Shown: positions 24,511-36,201 of the stretch, in pieces | Position numbering within the stretch: position 1 is the stretch's first letter | Layout: each line of letters opens with the position of its first letter | Assembly (NCBI GenBank): GCA_947579665.1 | Contig: OX388345.1 | Location: forward strand, 59,139,454-59,203,453 | Source: Sympetrum striolatum | Lineage: Eukaryota; Arthropoda; Insecta; Odonata; Libellulidae | Direction: 5' to 3' | Length of the DNA: 64,000 bases | The notes under the pieces: model-generated | Told to the model about the DNA's origin: nothing | Databases searched by the model: none | What the model saw: the letters and a program-made list of their open reading frames with translations, nothing else | Program-made: the position numbers and the translations under genes

Positions 24511-24513
24511 TGC

Positions 24514-24602
24514 AAGTTCTCTTGGGTATTCAGCCGGATTCCTCTTGCCGAAACGTTGATGAACTTCGAAGTACTCACTCGGCTGACTACCCAAGAGAAC
24601 TT
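24514..24602 (+). repeat. Second copy of the hammerhead foldback family
   Basis: Inverted arms 24514-24536 and 24580-24602 match at 22 of 23 positions and are homologous to the arms at 13554-13676. The centre holds CCTCTTGCCGAAACGTTG: the 3' half of a hammerhead core (GCC-GAAAC-GUU) is present, but the CUGANGA half and most of stem II are missing, so this copy would be inactive. Confidence 0.5.
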
Positions 24603-26810
24603 CTAGCATATTTTTAGTATTTTGGAGATAAATTTGGTTGCAGGTCAAAGGATATAGTAAGTCATATAACAAGCAAAATTGACTCCAGTTAAAATAGCAG
24701 ATGGATTGGATTAAAATTTAGATTTTTTTGGGAAAAAGCATCATGCTTTTACTTAAACATAATTTTAATGGTTGTGTGTGGAACATCCCTACTACAATGA
24801 AGTTCTCTGCAATGCAGCATTATTACAAATTCCATCAATGTTATTGCAGGTAATTTCAATAAGTCATTAACTTTCACATCGAAATTGCCTAAACAGTTAA
24901 CATATGAATGCATTTGACTAAAAGTTAGGTTATCTTCAATAATATCATAGCTTATTTGAAAGCTTATGTAATAGAAAATGATTTCACTTGAATACATATT
25001 TTGCTTAATTCTCAGTAAATAGACACTGAAGCAGGTGTTCTTCCTCTATAAAGTATTTCGCTGTGTTTTCCTCCACCGTTGTTATACAGTGAGTGCCAAG
25101 TGGTGGACAGAGTAAGTGGAGAGTGCCGTTAGAGTGTGCCGTTATGTGGATGACGCTGGTTGAGCAAGTATATATTTTCGTTGTGCATTAAAATTATTCC
25201 TAGTAAACTCGTGCTATTATTATTACACCTGATAACCCGCTACAACACATAATTTAAATATGTTAATTAACCCTCCAAGGCAGGAATTATTTTAAATTTC
25301 TTACGTATTTCACTTTGTGATTGTCTGAAAACAATACCCATAAAATATTATGCCAAACATATTTATAAAACCAGCCAAACAAATAAAAAATTGCAACAAT
25401 GTCATGGAGCTCCCCCATTCTGTGATACAAAATGAAATAATAGTAGGTGTCCGATGATGCCATATGGCATCTGTAGTCCGTCGAGGGTTAAGTTAAGCAG
25501 AACAGTAGAAAAATGAAATTTTTCATCCCATTAGGAATCTGCAATAATCTCATGAATGAATGAGGGGTCAAAATATAAGGCTCATTGTTTGAAAGAGTGG
25601 TGGAAAAGACATAATATTAAATTAAATAGATCTAACTATGGTTTCCACTGTATTTAGGAGAATAAGCAGGCTTGATGAGGAAGAAGGAAGAAACTAATTT
25701 TTAAGAACTTCCTGGAAGTCGTACTGAAGAAGCGTGTGACCAAGCAGCTGTCTTATGCATCAAAACATGCTTTGAATGAATGAACGAGAGAAGAATGGGT
25801 AAAAGTTGAAAATGGCAAGATTTTAAAAAAGAGTGGATTTTCAAATGATATCCTTAAGATTCAGAGAAAAAGATGAAGAATGAGATGTTGGATAAATAAT
25901 GATATGTATGATAAAATTATTTAATTTTCATCCTGATATGCTTATTTTTCAGCTTCAGATTATTTTGGAAAAAAATATAATTTTATTGCTACATAAATGG
26001 AAGAATAGAAAGGGGTTCTGGAAGAATTGCTTGATTGTAATTTTATATAGCATATCAAGTGAAGTTTTTATGGAAATTTTGAGAATGATGGTAGAAAAAT
26101 ATAGAGGATGGCTTCATAATGATCATGTAGGATTTACTTACAACTGGGGGCTTAATATTTAAACATAAAACAATAAAGCCCAAATGTGGAAACTAAATAT
26201 TTTTATTTACTTTTTCATAAAGTATTTCAACAAAATAACAACAAACATATAATAAAGAAAGAAGGGAAACAAATAAGGATAGGGAATAATTATGGAAGGA
26301 ACTACCACATTCTGACCGATTGCAGACATTTTTTCTTTCGCAGAATTAAATCAGAAACAATGGTCATATAAAATTGAGATGAAAATCAAGAGAAAGGAAA
26401 TTGAATACAAATTCCTCTTTTGGTCATGGAATATCATATTCAAGTTGAAATTTAGAGAATTCAGACAAAAATTACGAAAAATTTGCGGGCATAATCAATT
26501 CCCTGACGACATAGGTTATTGTTGGACTCAACTTTCATATGAATCAATGTGAAAGATAGGCTCTTAAGAAATGTATCAGGATATTGAAATTCAACTACAT
26601 ATTTTTATTAATAATACCACATTCTATAATTTAGGTTTATTGATTTGGCTTTGTAGATAACATTTCCTATGATTAATGTTTTCACTCTAAAACACATGGA
26701 AATATTTGCCATCAAAATGCAATAATGTATACACATCCAATATTGTTCTAGTAGTGATAAAAAGACAGCAAGTAGTTGAGTAGAAGACAATATTGGTCCC
26801 TGGATGTTAC
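24603..26810. other. Intergenic; upstream part of LINE relic possible
   Basis: No host exon was seen. From about 25650 frames with TREEWVKVENGKI and WKNRKGFWKN resemble the linker that precedes reverse transcriptase in some LINEs, so the relic that is clear from 26815 may begin here. The stretch 25085-25250 ends in CCTGATAACCCGCTACAACA, which looks like LTR-type text, but no second end was found. Confidence 0.35.
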
Positions 26811-27957
26811 ACAGTGAAATTAATAAGTCAATGGATGTTATGAAAGGTAAAAAAACTACTGGAGTGAATGAGAATCCAGCTGAGTTCCTTGACAGTCTGG
26901 GAAACAAGGATTAGAATTTTTTTACAATTTAGGTAGGGAAAATGATGAAGAAGGAAATTAGTCCGAGGGTTCACCAAAACCATGCTAATTCTATTACAGA
27001 TACAGAAAAATGCTATTCAATGTTATGATTATCATACAAATAGTTTAATATATTGTGGCGACTCAGTTAACTGCACCTGTCGCCATGTTTAACTCGGGCT
27101 CCAAATCCAAAGCAGATATTATGCAAAAATCATTTTTTGGATCTTGGACAGATGAATTCTGGGAAATCGGAGTGAGGGATGCAATTGGAGTAGGAGTACT
27201 CACAGAATGAAGACTGAAATTCAAGAAGAATGTAAGATGTATATTTTGTTATTTTTGAAAAGGTGTTCAAATTGGGTTGTATTGAAAACATATGTGATTA
27301 GTATAATACTTCTTCATACTTAAATCAAACAGCAAAAGTTGTAATAGCTAATGGTGAATTAGAATAAGTTGAGTGATTAATGATAGTTAGACAAGGTTTC
27401 CCTTTATCACAATTATTTTTTAACATATATGTAGAGCAAATTGTGAAAGAAACTTGGGAGGAAATATATAAAAGAGTGAAGGTTGGTCAGAGAGTAGTAA
27501 AGCAAAAATGTAGACAATAAAGCTAACACATTTGATTCCTAAAAAGGCCCACAAATTATAATAAAATACACTACACAATAAAAAGTGAGTTTGGAAAGAA
27601 AAGAGAATAGTGCACTATGGTGTTTACCAAACCATGGTGTTTACAAAAGGAAAGAAAGCCAAGTTAACAATGAGTGTGAATGGGTAAAAACTAGAACAGG
27701 TAGATAAATTATCTCACTTGGACAGTTTTCTTTCATGGGAGGTAAGATGCAGAAACAAGGTTCAAGGAAGAATAGCTTTAGCCAAGGAGGCTTTGTGAAG
27801 TGAAGGGAATTAATGACTAGAGGTCTTGATGAGGTAACAAGGAAAATATTTGAAAATTACTTGGTGTTGAATGTTTTAAAATAGAGGATGTGAGCCATAA
27901 GAAAATAGGAAATCAATATTAGGAAGCCTTTAAGATATGAGTATGGCTCAGAATGAA

Positions 27958-29514
27958 ATTAGGGTAATTCCATGCCAAGTGGTCTGATTTCAGAAAAGTG
28001 CCCCGCTCGACCATCATGGATTTCAATGAAATTTTGTATGGACATTTACACATATCTCTTATGAACATTTGTAAAGTTTTATTTTCGGTGGTATTCTTGC
28101 TGAGATATAGTAGTTTATTTGACCCCGTGTCGCTGCCTTCTTCAATATGACTGTGCGTTTTCAGTAACTTTGAGGCATAGTATCTCAGAGAACTGTTTTA
28201 TGAAGTAAACAACCTTTATTTAAGTTATTCCCACCCATTTACTAGGATGGAGATCCAATAAGTAAAAGCTTACCAGATTGATTTAATTTGTTACTTTGTT
28301 GTCCATGGTGTCTCGCCGGCACAATATTTTGTCTTAATACCACCAGATAGATACCCACACAAGGATTTACAACCTCATCGAAGAAAACGAATTGCAGGCT
28401 TGGAATCCTCAACCAAGAAACCCACCCGTGGCTGGTATTGCACGGCTATCGGGCGTGACCCCTACGGCGATAGGGTTACTGGTTCAAACACCTGAACTGG
28501 TAGTGACGATGTCACCATGGACCAACGCAATATACTAAAAATGTCTACATAAAATAACCAGGACGATAAACAACAGAAGACATGTGGCGCCACCATAGCA
28601 ACGTTCTCAACTTTGTTAATTTTTTTAGGGCTGTACGTGCTCGCGATGAAAAACCAAGTGTACTTTTTTTAAGAGGTTTGAAACATGCTCTTTCAAATGA
28701 AAATGATTTACAAGAGTATCGAAAAGGTCTTTCTTTTCTAAGAGCGGGCAGAAAATAACCTATTTTTGTCGTTTTTACAAATGTCATCCTCATAGTTGTC
28801 CCTATTTCTAGGGCCTTATATGCTCGAGATGAAAAACCAGATATACTTTTTTAGAAGGTTGAAACCATTCTCTATTTAATAAAAATTATTCGAAATAAAT
28901 TCCAGATGGTCTTTTTTTGTAAAAGCGGGGTAAAAATACCTATTTTGGCTTTTTACCGAGGCCTATTTTTGGCTTTTTTACAAAAACTGTCAAACGTTGA
29001 CTCAATTTTTAAAATAATGGAAAGTACTAGGATGATGAAATTTTATATTCATAAACTATGTATTGATATGTTATCATACGCAAAGTTTCACGTTGATTAT
29101 ATCCTTTGTTCTTGAAATATAAAAAGCCAAAGTTTTAAATTTTTTTCGATCCGCAATTTTTTGGGCCAGTTTTGCACAGGATTTTCTGCAAGGAGGTCGC
29201 CCTTACAGTTATTTTTATTATTTTTTTTAATAGAGCACAAAAAGTTGTTCAAGATAGCCAAAGTTTGTTTACTTCATAAAACAGTTCTCTGAGATACTAT
29301 GCCTCAAATTTACTGAAAAATCATAGTCATATTGAAGAAGGCAGCGACAAAGGGTCAAATAAACTACTATATCTCAGCAAGTATACCACCGACGATAATA
29401 AAACTTTACAAATGTTCATAAGAAATATGTGTGAATGTCCATACAAAATTTCTTTGAAATCCGTGATGTTCGAGCGGGGACCACTAGACCACTTGGCATG
29501 GAATGGCCTATTAG
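27958..29514. mobile_element. 1.55-kb element with ~250-bp terminal inverted repeats
   Basis: The insert 27963-29509 has long inverted arms (about 27963-28225 and 29265-29509) that match closely apart from scattered substitutions. Tips read GGTAATTCCATGCCAAGTGG and, reversed, AGGCCATTCCATGCCAAG. The likely target duplication is ATTAG (27958-27962 and 29510-29514). It interrupts the LINE relic. No transposase frame exists inside; the core holds a direct duplication (28620-28795 and 28808-28975). The tip shares 15 of 17 bases with GGGTCATTCCACGCCAA at 62921, so the two probably belong to one superfamily. Confidence 0.7.
28620..28975 (+). repeat. Internal direct duplication in the long-TIR element
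   Basis: Two diverged units of about 170-180 bp (28620-28795 and 28808-28975) share AGGGC-GTA-TGCTCG-GATGAA, AAAACCA, GGTTTGAAAC, AAAAGGTCTTT and AAAAGCGGG-type blocks in the same order and end in CCTATTTTTG-type text. No coding sense was found. Confidence 0.5.
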
Positions 29515-29789
29515 TAAATTGGGTTGATAGTAAACATACACTGAGGTGCTGGAGATGGTTGGGGAGGATAAGGTTCTAATTGATATAATTAGATTTCGGC
29601 AGAGGATATGTGTGAGTTAAATATTAATAAGAGGAAGGATGTGTTAAATGGAAGGAAATGGATATAATTACAGATAAAAAGATAAAACTTAAAATTTCAC
29701 TCTTTTTGCATTTGCGGCATTTTAGAGGTTCGAGGCATCCATTCTTCCGTTACCTCTATGACCAGCACAAGGAAGAGACTAACATGAAC

Positions 29790-29861
29790 TAAGAGTATGT
29801 CATTATACTTTGGATTTGGTCTTGCAGAAAATAATTTTCATAGATTCTGGTGGGGGGCGGT
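29790..29861 (-). mobile_element. hAT-like fragment, interior side of an insertion
   Basis: Read on the minus strand, the sequence left of the CCCAGCAAACA element (ACCGCCCCCCACCAGAATC, then AAAATTATTTTCTGCAAGACC) continues the C-rich hAT-type end found at 32663-32712. Together they form one hAT-like terminus split by the 2.8-kb insertion. Confidence 0.45.
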
Positions 29862-29874
29862 CCCAGCAAACAAA

Positions 29875-30025
29875 TCCACGTGGTCACCACGTGGCTACCA
29901 CGTGGTGTTTGGTGGCAGTTACGTTGTAATACCACGTGGCCACCACATGGCGAGATGGAGTTGCAGGAATGTGGTCACCACGTGGCGCTGCAACTTTACT
30001 ACCACATAATCACCACATTTTGCCA
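29875..30025. repeat. Left subterminal CCACGTGG array
   Basis: Five CCACGTGG palindromes plus degenerate CCACATGG and ACCACAT units, spaced about 10-35 bp, in the left end of the CCCAGCAAACA element. CACGTG is an E-box core. In a transposon, subterminal arrays usually bind the transposase. Confidence 0.6.
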
Positions 30026-31339
30026 CATTTCTATAATATTGTATCCTAAAATTTATAAAATATTCCAGCTAATTTTGGACCCCTTATAATGAAAAATGAC
30101 TTTCTGATCACTCCTTTCCATACAAAAATAAACTTTTATAAATTGGCGTGAAATACTTTCTTTCAGAAAAAATATCAGGATGCTACCCAAGATTCATACC
30201 TTTATCAAAAGTTTGGATAAAAATGGTCTTTTACTTGAATTCAGTATTAAGACAAGGATAAGCAAGATATAGGACATTCATACCATATTACTGGATGCTA
30301 TGTACAGTAGATTCATTGCAGCATTTATTCAGACAATGTCTCAGTTTAAATCACATCTCAAGGTCTTTATATAAGACATCTCTGAAAGCAGCCAATGAGC
30401 ACTCAAGTACTTAACTTAAAACACATTGCATATTTTCAAAATTAACCAATTGAAAGGCTTTGAGAACAATAAATATAAATTTTTCTGTACCTTCCTTAGA
30501 AGTCATTGAAGGGGTAAATTAAGAGTACCTGAAAGATATTTCAAAAGATAAAACATATCAAAGCTTTAGACAAATTCAAATATTTAGGTTAGGAATACTG
30601 CCGTTTCGTTACATCTCAGATGTATATTTTGCACATGAAAATTCCGCACACATTGTAAAGAAAATTAATAGTTCCTTCGAGTAGTCATTGATTTAGTAGT
30701 AGACTGAAAGAAGGGTAAAGGATGAAGAATACACCAGAAAATATGCTGTAAATGAAATTTTTATTGTTATGCATTGTTTTAATACATAAATACATTAGTG
30801 AATAAATACATTAGTGAATAAATACATATTACAATGAATTTAGGTTTAACATAACTGAATTGGAATGAAATCTTAATACAGCAAAGAGAAGCAAAACGAT
30901 CTGTGATATTGAAAATGAAATCAATTCTTCATTCACTTTTGTTATTCACTTTTGCTGCTGTGGATAAGGTCTTCCTCTTGTGGAACAACTGCCTTAAGTG
31001 GATTCTAAGATCGTGTAATATTATCTTCAATCCAGGATAATTCTTCTTATAACCCATATCTTGTCCTTTAACCCTTCATTATTCTATCATTCTGTCTAAG
31101 AATCTATCAGTCTTCAACGAATACACTAAAGTTCCGGAATTTCTCTTTTTCTTGCACTAAATAAAACAGGAATAACTATATTAAAATTTGCTTCTTACTA
31201 TATAACTTCCCATGATACTGCAATACGTACAAACGAGAGTGAAATACAACTTTCAATGACAGTTGTATTAAGTTTTAAGAAGGCTTGAATTAATTCAAAT
31301 TAAGGAAATGAAAATGTTTGAGTAACGTAAATAAACACT

Positions 31340-31384
31340 TAGGTAAAATTCTCGATAAGACGGTAAATCATCGAGAATTTTACC
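31340..31384. repeat. Perfect 15-bp stem-loop
   Basis: GGTAAAATTCTCGAT and its exact complement ATCGAGAATTTTACC are separated by about 13 bases, inside the CCCAGCAAACA element. The role is unknown; it could be a fragment of another short element. Confidence 0.5.
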
Positions 31385-32529
31385 AACAATTGTAAGCAAG
31401 CATTAATATTAGGTTATTAAATATTTAATAACTACTAAAGAAGGCAAAAAGCATCACTTACGTTTCTTTGCTGAGCTTAAAACTGCAGATAATCTCCAGA
31501 TTGTCACCATCTACACAGTATGGATAACTTTACGTACACGATTTCCCCCAACAAATACCCTACATCGGTCGTATAGTAAAACTTAATGCTCCGGATGAAC
31601 AACCAAGATCTTTCATAAAATTGATTGGACGGTGACAAGGATTTTCCTGTAAAATACAATTAAGAACTCATTTCTAGGTTGTACATAGTTTGAAACGTGC
31701 AATAAATAATCAATGCTTAAATAATGTACTTACAATTCTCTGGTTTCCTTGGAAAGTGAAAAGATGGAATACATTTACTGCTACTGTGCTGAAATATCCT
31801 TTGGGGCGACATAATTCATCGCAATATTCGAAATTGTTTCACAAATTCAAAACGATGCAGAGACTAACAATGACGGTTACTCAAATGAGCTACTGCCAAC
31901 AAAAAATAATTCGCGACACTGCTACCACGCTACGAGACTATGAACCGCTCAAGCTCAAACCAGCAAGATTTGTCAGTTTTCGTGTATGAAGGAAAAATGA
32001 TTGTTTTCCTTATCATTTTGGTAACGTAAAGAAAAATAAACCATGAGAAATATACACGGAAATCAACTTTTTAATAACGTTTGCGATCGATTTCTTAACG
32101 ATTCGTAAAACATATATGTTTTACGATTCTTTCATATGAATTTGAAAACGGATTGATGGATTTCCGATTCCATCGATGGATTTAAAAACGTACCCTTCGT
32201 CTGTAATTAATTTTAATTAAATAATCGAGTAAAACGTCGGCTGAATATTTTTTCATTATTATAAATTCACTTACAGAGATAACAATGGAAAAATAAATAA
32301 TTTTATGCTGCTTCTTCCTTTAATATGTCATAAATGCATATTTATATTATTTTTTACTTAATTTGATAATGCTGCGGGTTATTCATCTTCCGTAATAGAA
32401 TCACAGATTCTGTGTTTTATCCTTCTGCTTTTTTTGTTTTATGAGTAAATGAATTTGATATGGAAGAAAATCTTTCTTATATAACATTTTATAAATAATA
32501 ATCTCACGGAAATGAATACGTTGTGGCCA

Positions 32530-32655
32530 CGATTATATGACGTTTTGGCAATATCCAATGTGGTGATGACCACGTTCTTACCACCTTTTTACCACATTCA
32601 CCACATTCGCCACCAAAATGCCACGTGGCGAAAAGTGGCGAACACGTGGCGTGTT
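32530..32655. repeat. Right subterminal CCACGTGG/CCACATT array
   Basis: The right end of the CCCAGCAAACA element repeats ACCACATTC, CGCCACC and GCCACGTGGCG units and ends in AACACGTGGCGTGTTTGCTG. It mirrors the left array in motif content but not base by base. Confidence 0.6.
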
Positions 32656-32662
32656 TGCTGGG

Positions 32663-32712
32663 GTGGTATGGGAATAAGGGGGCGATAGCACGAAAAAGTT
32701 TGGGAAACACTG
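32663..32712 (-). mobile_element. hAT-like terminus
   Basis: On the minus strand it starts CAGTGTTTCCCAAACTTTTT and continues with CGCCCCCTTATTCCCATACC, the typical start of hAT-type elements in animals. The rest of this end continues at 29861 leftward beyond the inserted 2.8-kb element. The far end of the hAT element was not found. Confidence 0.5.
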
Positions 32713-34784
32713 CTGTATCCGGTACTGATATCTCACAAATTAAAAATTAAACTTTTTTTATCCTTGTGTAAAATCTTTCCTCGTTTCTAGTTTCGGTGTC
32801 TTTCACCACTTCCTTGGCCACACCCCTATGGGGATGAGGATAAGAGTTTGGAGTGAGTAACTAAGGGGATGGATTAACACTATCAGAGACCCAGGATTTT
32901 TAGAGGGAGATATTGAAAGCCACAGGTGGCACTGAAAGATCACCGGCATTCGCCGATAGAATTGGGGAGAGCAAAGACCGTTCTAGCTAGTGGAAGAACT
33001 ACAGAAGGAACTTCATCTTTTCAACACTTCAATGACCACCATGAACTCAACAGGCAAGTTTAACCCAACAAGAAGTGACCTAAACGTTTCCGAGTCTTGG
33101 ACGTGTTCTAAGAAGGCGTACATACCATCCCGAAGTAATGGCTATTCGATGAAAATATCCGGGAAAAAGTTAGAATGAAAAAGATGAAGTCATTTTGAGT
33201 GACCATTGGCGGAAACATGTTTTCGAAATCGACGCAGAGTTTAACCATACGATCAGATGATAGGTCGTAAAAATTCAATAATTTTGTGCCGCAAATTTGG
33301 AAAATCATAAGTTGCTCGCATATTCACAGCATATTACACATTTGATAATATCGAATTATTCATCGAGAGAGAAATCGAGAAAGTTCATTCTTAAAAACCG
33401 GAATAGCTCCAAAACTAGCACTGTTGCGAACGAAAAAGTTAATCGGCATTTAACCACTTGAAGAGAACCACGATGGCCATGTTACTTGAGAGCTTAAAGG
33501 GTCACTAAAATTCATGATTATTTTTTTCGCGGTAAATAATAAATGTGAAATTTGCCTTTTAAAGATTTTTATTTGCTTTTCAGTTTTAAATTATTGATTA
33601 TACTCCCTTTCTCTATGGTTTACCTTTCTAAGCCTTGCAATTACCGGGTTACTGGGACAAATTAAAATGAAAATTGAATTCGTCTCAGGTGAAATCTACC
33701 GTAAGCATATGGCAGTTATTGGTATTACGTATTTCATGGTTTTCATTGCACGAAGAACGTTCTTTGAAATTGACTTTATTAATTCTATATTTTCAAGAAT
33801 TTGGAAGGCCATTTTTATGCGAATGTGGTGAATGGAATTATTAAGTGATTGCGCCTTTACATGTTTCTTCGACTGCCTTCAATCTTTGCATTTTTATATT
33901 ATTTAATTTTTATGTTATGAATTTCAAGTAAATCCGACTGCTACTTTTTTATTAATTAATGAATTTATAAAGTTTCAGGTTGCCTATGGCTATTATATCT
34001 ACATATCCTAGCTTAATATAGTCGCTTACCATTTAATAATGTAATATTTCAACAAAAGTACAACACTTTATAGCATTATTATATGATTAATTGAATATAG
34101 TTTTATTTAATTGAATTTTAATTGTAAGTTTCACATATCACTCATCCACAACTTCAGATTCCCGATTGGTATCTAAATTGTCCTACATTAACCAATGCTT
34201 TATAGGTAAATGAAGGACAATTTGTTTATTTCCTGTGGAAAGTCATTATAGATTGAGGAACCTATATTAAATATAGTTCCTTGTCCTTAAATAATTTTTC
34301 CAATATGAAATTTACTTACGTCTAGTTTATTGTTGATGGGCATCATTATTTTCTTCACAAAACCATTCAATCAGGCGAAAATGCATTTTTTTTCTTCTAA
34401 AGATAATGTAAATACTTCTCTCTAAATTTCCGTTTCCTTTGATAAATATCCCAATACTGATAGGATACTGTTTTCATTTTCTCTTTGCCTTTTATTTCAT
34501 ACTGCTCGTAAACCTTAATGTAAGGTTTTATGTATCATTGGCATTATTTGTTTACCATCGTAAGTACTGTAGAACAGTATTGCATGTGGAACAGCATTAA
34601 TTTAAACAAAGTGGCCTTGCCGCTTATGGAAATTACTATTATTTTTTTAATTGTACAGCATATTAACTTTCTTGACAATTTCACTATTAATATATTCAAT
34701 ATGTTTTCTAAAACTAATATGATTGCTAATAATCACTACTAGTGTAATAATTAATATATCGTGAATAATATTTTTCTATTCAAG
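32713..34784. other. Intergenic or LITAF intron, nothing recognised
   Basis: No exon was accepted. An ATG at 32828 followed by an in-phase donor (A|GTGAGT) encodes MGMRIRVW and would also join the exon at 34785, but there is no promoter-like sequence and the peptide is unlike LITAF N-termini. Confidence 0.45.
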
Positions 34785-34889
34785 GATATGAAAAAGTAGC
34801 ACCACCAGCTTACAACCAATCAGCACCTAATGCACCAGTGCCTCCAGATAACGCTCCACCAGGAACTTCTTATGTGGTCGTTCAACAAA
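34785..34889 (+). CDS. LITAF-like gene, proline-rich exon of cassette A
   Basis: A 105-nt exon with acceptor TATTCAAG and donor A|GTAAGT is phase 1 at both ends. It encodes YEKVAPPAYNQSAPNAPVPP and a further 14 residues ending VVVQQ. PPAY is a PPxY motif. LITAF proteins carry PPxY motifs in their N-terminal tails that recruit NEDD4-type WW-domain ligases. Joined to 37915 the split codon gives Thr, then APVPLGP. Because both ends are phase 1, it can be included or skipped without a frame change. Confidence 0.8.
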
Positions 34890-36000
34890 GTAAGTTGTAA
34901 CAATAACAGCTCGAAATTTCAAAAAGTGCTATTACTTGCCCTAACTATTACTTGTCAAATTTCTACGTCTCATGTGATGCCGCAATGAGTAATTTTCCAT
35001 AACTGCAAAACCTTAAGTAAAGGAAATAAAAGATTCACGAAAAGGTGAGAAATAATCGTCTGTAATCATACGAACAATCGCAAATTACGAATACCGCAAA
35101 ATATGCACATGGAAAATATAAACATTTAAAATTGCAATAACCATTTGTCTAATAACCATAATTAATGGAAATTTAAATGAAAATCCTCGAACGACGCGCA
35201 TTTTATGCATAGTTAGCCATGCTATTCAGGAAGGAAATGAGTAAGTACGACCGCTATCCATTCATTTTGGGTTGTGACCAGGAAAGTTTCGAAACAACAG
35301 ATATAGAAAATAATCATTTCAACTCTTCTTCTATCATTCAAAACGAAAAAATCTCAAGAATTAACGGAACGATGACTATATATTCGAATGAACTACTGAA
35401 CAGCCTTTTACATTTTATTTGGCATTTCAGCGTACGCTATTTGGTGATGTGCTTCATCAGTAAAAATAGTTGTGATACTGCGTTGATGATTAGTATCGTG
35501 CATCTAATTTCAAAAACTGCCAATATTTACTACCATCTATTTTATAATTCGAAAGTTATTTACTGGCATATGATCAAGGTTAAATACAATGAAAATTTTA
35601 AGGGACATACCCATAAAAATTTTCTTTAGATACGCCGATAAAGAGTACTTCATCTGAAGTATTTCCTTAAATTTAATCCTCTGGCCCAATTGGATTACAG
35701 GTCAGAGTTAGGTAATAATTGTAAGAATAATAAATTGTTCTCAAACTATTCCATTCACGATTAAAATCTAATATAGGCTATTTGAAGTTTCATATAATAA
35801 TTAGTTAACACATTCGTGTTTCTTTTTACAGTTTAATGATATAGAAATTAAAATATATGCAGAGGCCACCCCTCTTAGATCAATTTCCTCTTTTATCGAT
35901 TCTCCAACCAATAATTAAGGGCAAAGGTTAAAACAACGATTTGAAGAATGGCCTCCTTCCACTGCTTTAGCAGCATTCTCACATCAAAAACACTACCCAC
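34890..36000. other. LITAF-like intron, nothing recognised
   Basis: Intron sequence after the cassette A proline-rich exon. The 136-codon open frame at 35219-35629 shows no family motif or repeat and is judged a chance frame. Confidence 0.5.
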
Positions 36001-36007
36001 TACTGTG

Positions 36008-36201
36008 AAGAAAGAATATTTGTTTCCAGGCCGTTAAAGAATTAAAGGCTAAAAATCTCAAATAGCTGTCTTTGTCGGCGTTCCTCGTCTCAATCACCGG
36101 TATTCGGTGAAAACAAGAAAGGACACCGCACCTTTTAAGAATACCCAATATTGGGTATTCTTAAAGACAAAGATGGCTATTGGAGATTTTAAACCTCTAA
36201 C
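36008..36201. repeat. Palindromic repeat family, copy 1
   Basis: This copy starts with GCCGTTAAAGAATTAAAGG and TAGCTGTCTTTGTCGGCG and ends ATTGGAGATTTTAAACCTCT. The left half is full; the right half has lost about 70 bp. The centre (36134-36165) is a perfect 32-nt palindrome containing GAATACCCAATATTGGGTA. It lies in the intron between LITAF cassette A exons. Confidence 0.65.

Larger units (their letters stand above)
26815..29660 (+). mobile_element. LINE reverse transcriptase relic, split by a later insertion
   Basis: Broken frames recall RT blocks in order: KGKKTTGVNENPAEFLDSLG (26840-26905; family pattern GK--G-D-IPaE-lk-lG); GVRDAIGVGVLTE and RCIFCYF (about 27175-27255); LSQLFFNIYVEQIVKET (about 27409-27460); LSHLDSFLSWEVRCRNKVQG (27710-27770) with RIALAKEA. 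After the 27963-29509 insertion come EVLEMVGEDKVLIDIIRFRQ (29541-29605), matching the R-L---I--R---W-GH end region. Many stops and frameshifts show an old copy. The order and polarity support one element, of a non-LTR clade I cannot name. Confidence 0.6.
29862..32662. mobile_element. 2.8-kb DNA element with CCCAGCAAACA termini
   Basis: The element begins CCCAGCAAACA (29862-29872) and ends with its reverse complement TGTTTGCTGGG (32652-32662). Both subterminal regions (29875-30025 and 32530-32655) are arrays of CCACGTGG and related CCACATGG/ACCACAT units. Flanks GCGGT (29857-29861) and GTGGT (32663-32667) may be a 5-bp target duplication with one CpG change. The 2.5-kb interior has no recognisable transposase; a frame at 31690-31989 is unlike any family I know. 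It is probably non-autonomous, superfamily not assigned. Confidence 0.6.

Noticed and set aside
25085..25260. Possible solo LTR ending in CTACAACA
   Set aside because: No matching start, TSD or internal retroelement sequence could be found.
27735..27741. ATGGGAG|GTAAGA as a start exon in phase with 34785
   Set aside because: It lies inside the LINE reverse transcriptase relic; the match is coincidental.
32828..32850. Alternative LITAF start exon (MGMRIRVW, donor A|GTGAGT)
   Set aside because: Phase fits, but the peptide is basic, the donor is weaker and no promoter-like sequence precedes it.
35219..35629. 136-codon open frame in a LITAF intron
   Set aside because: No motif, no splice context and AT-driven composition; judged a chance frame.
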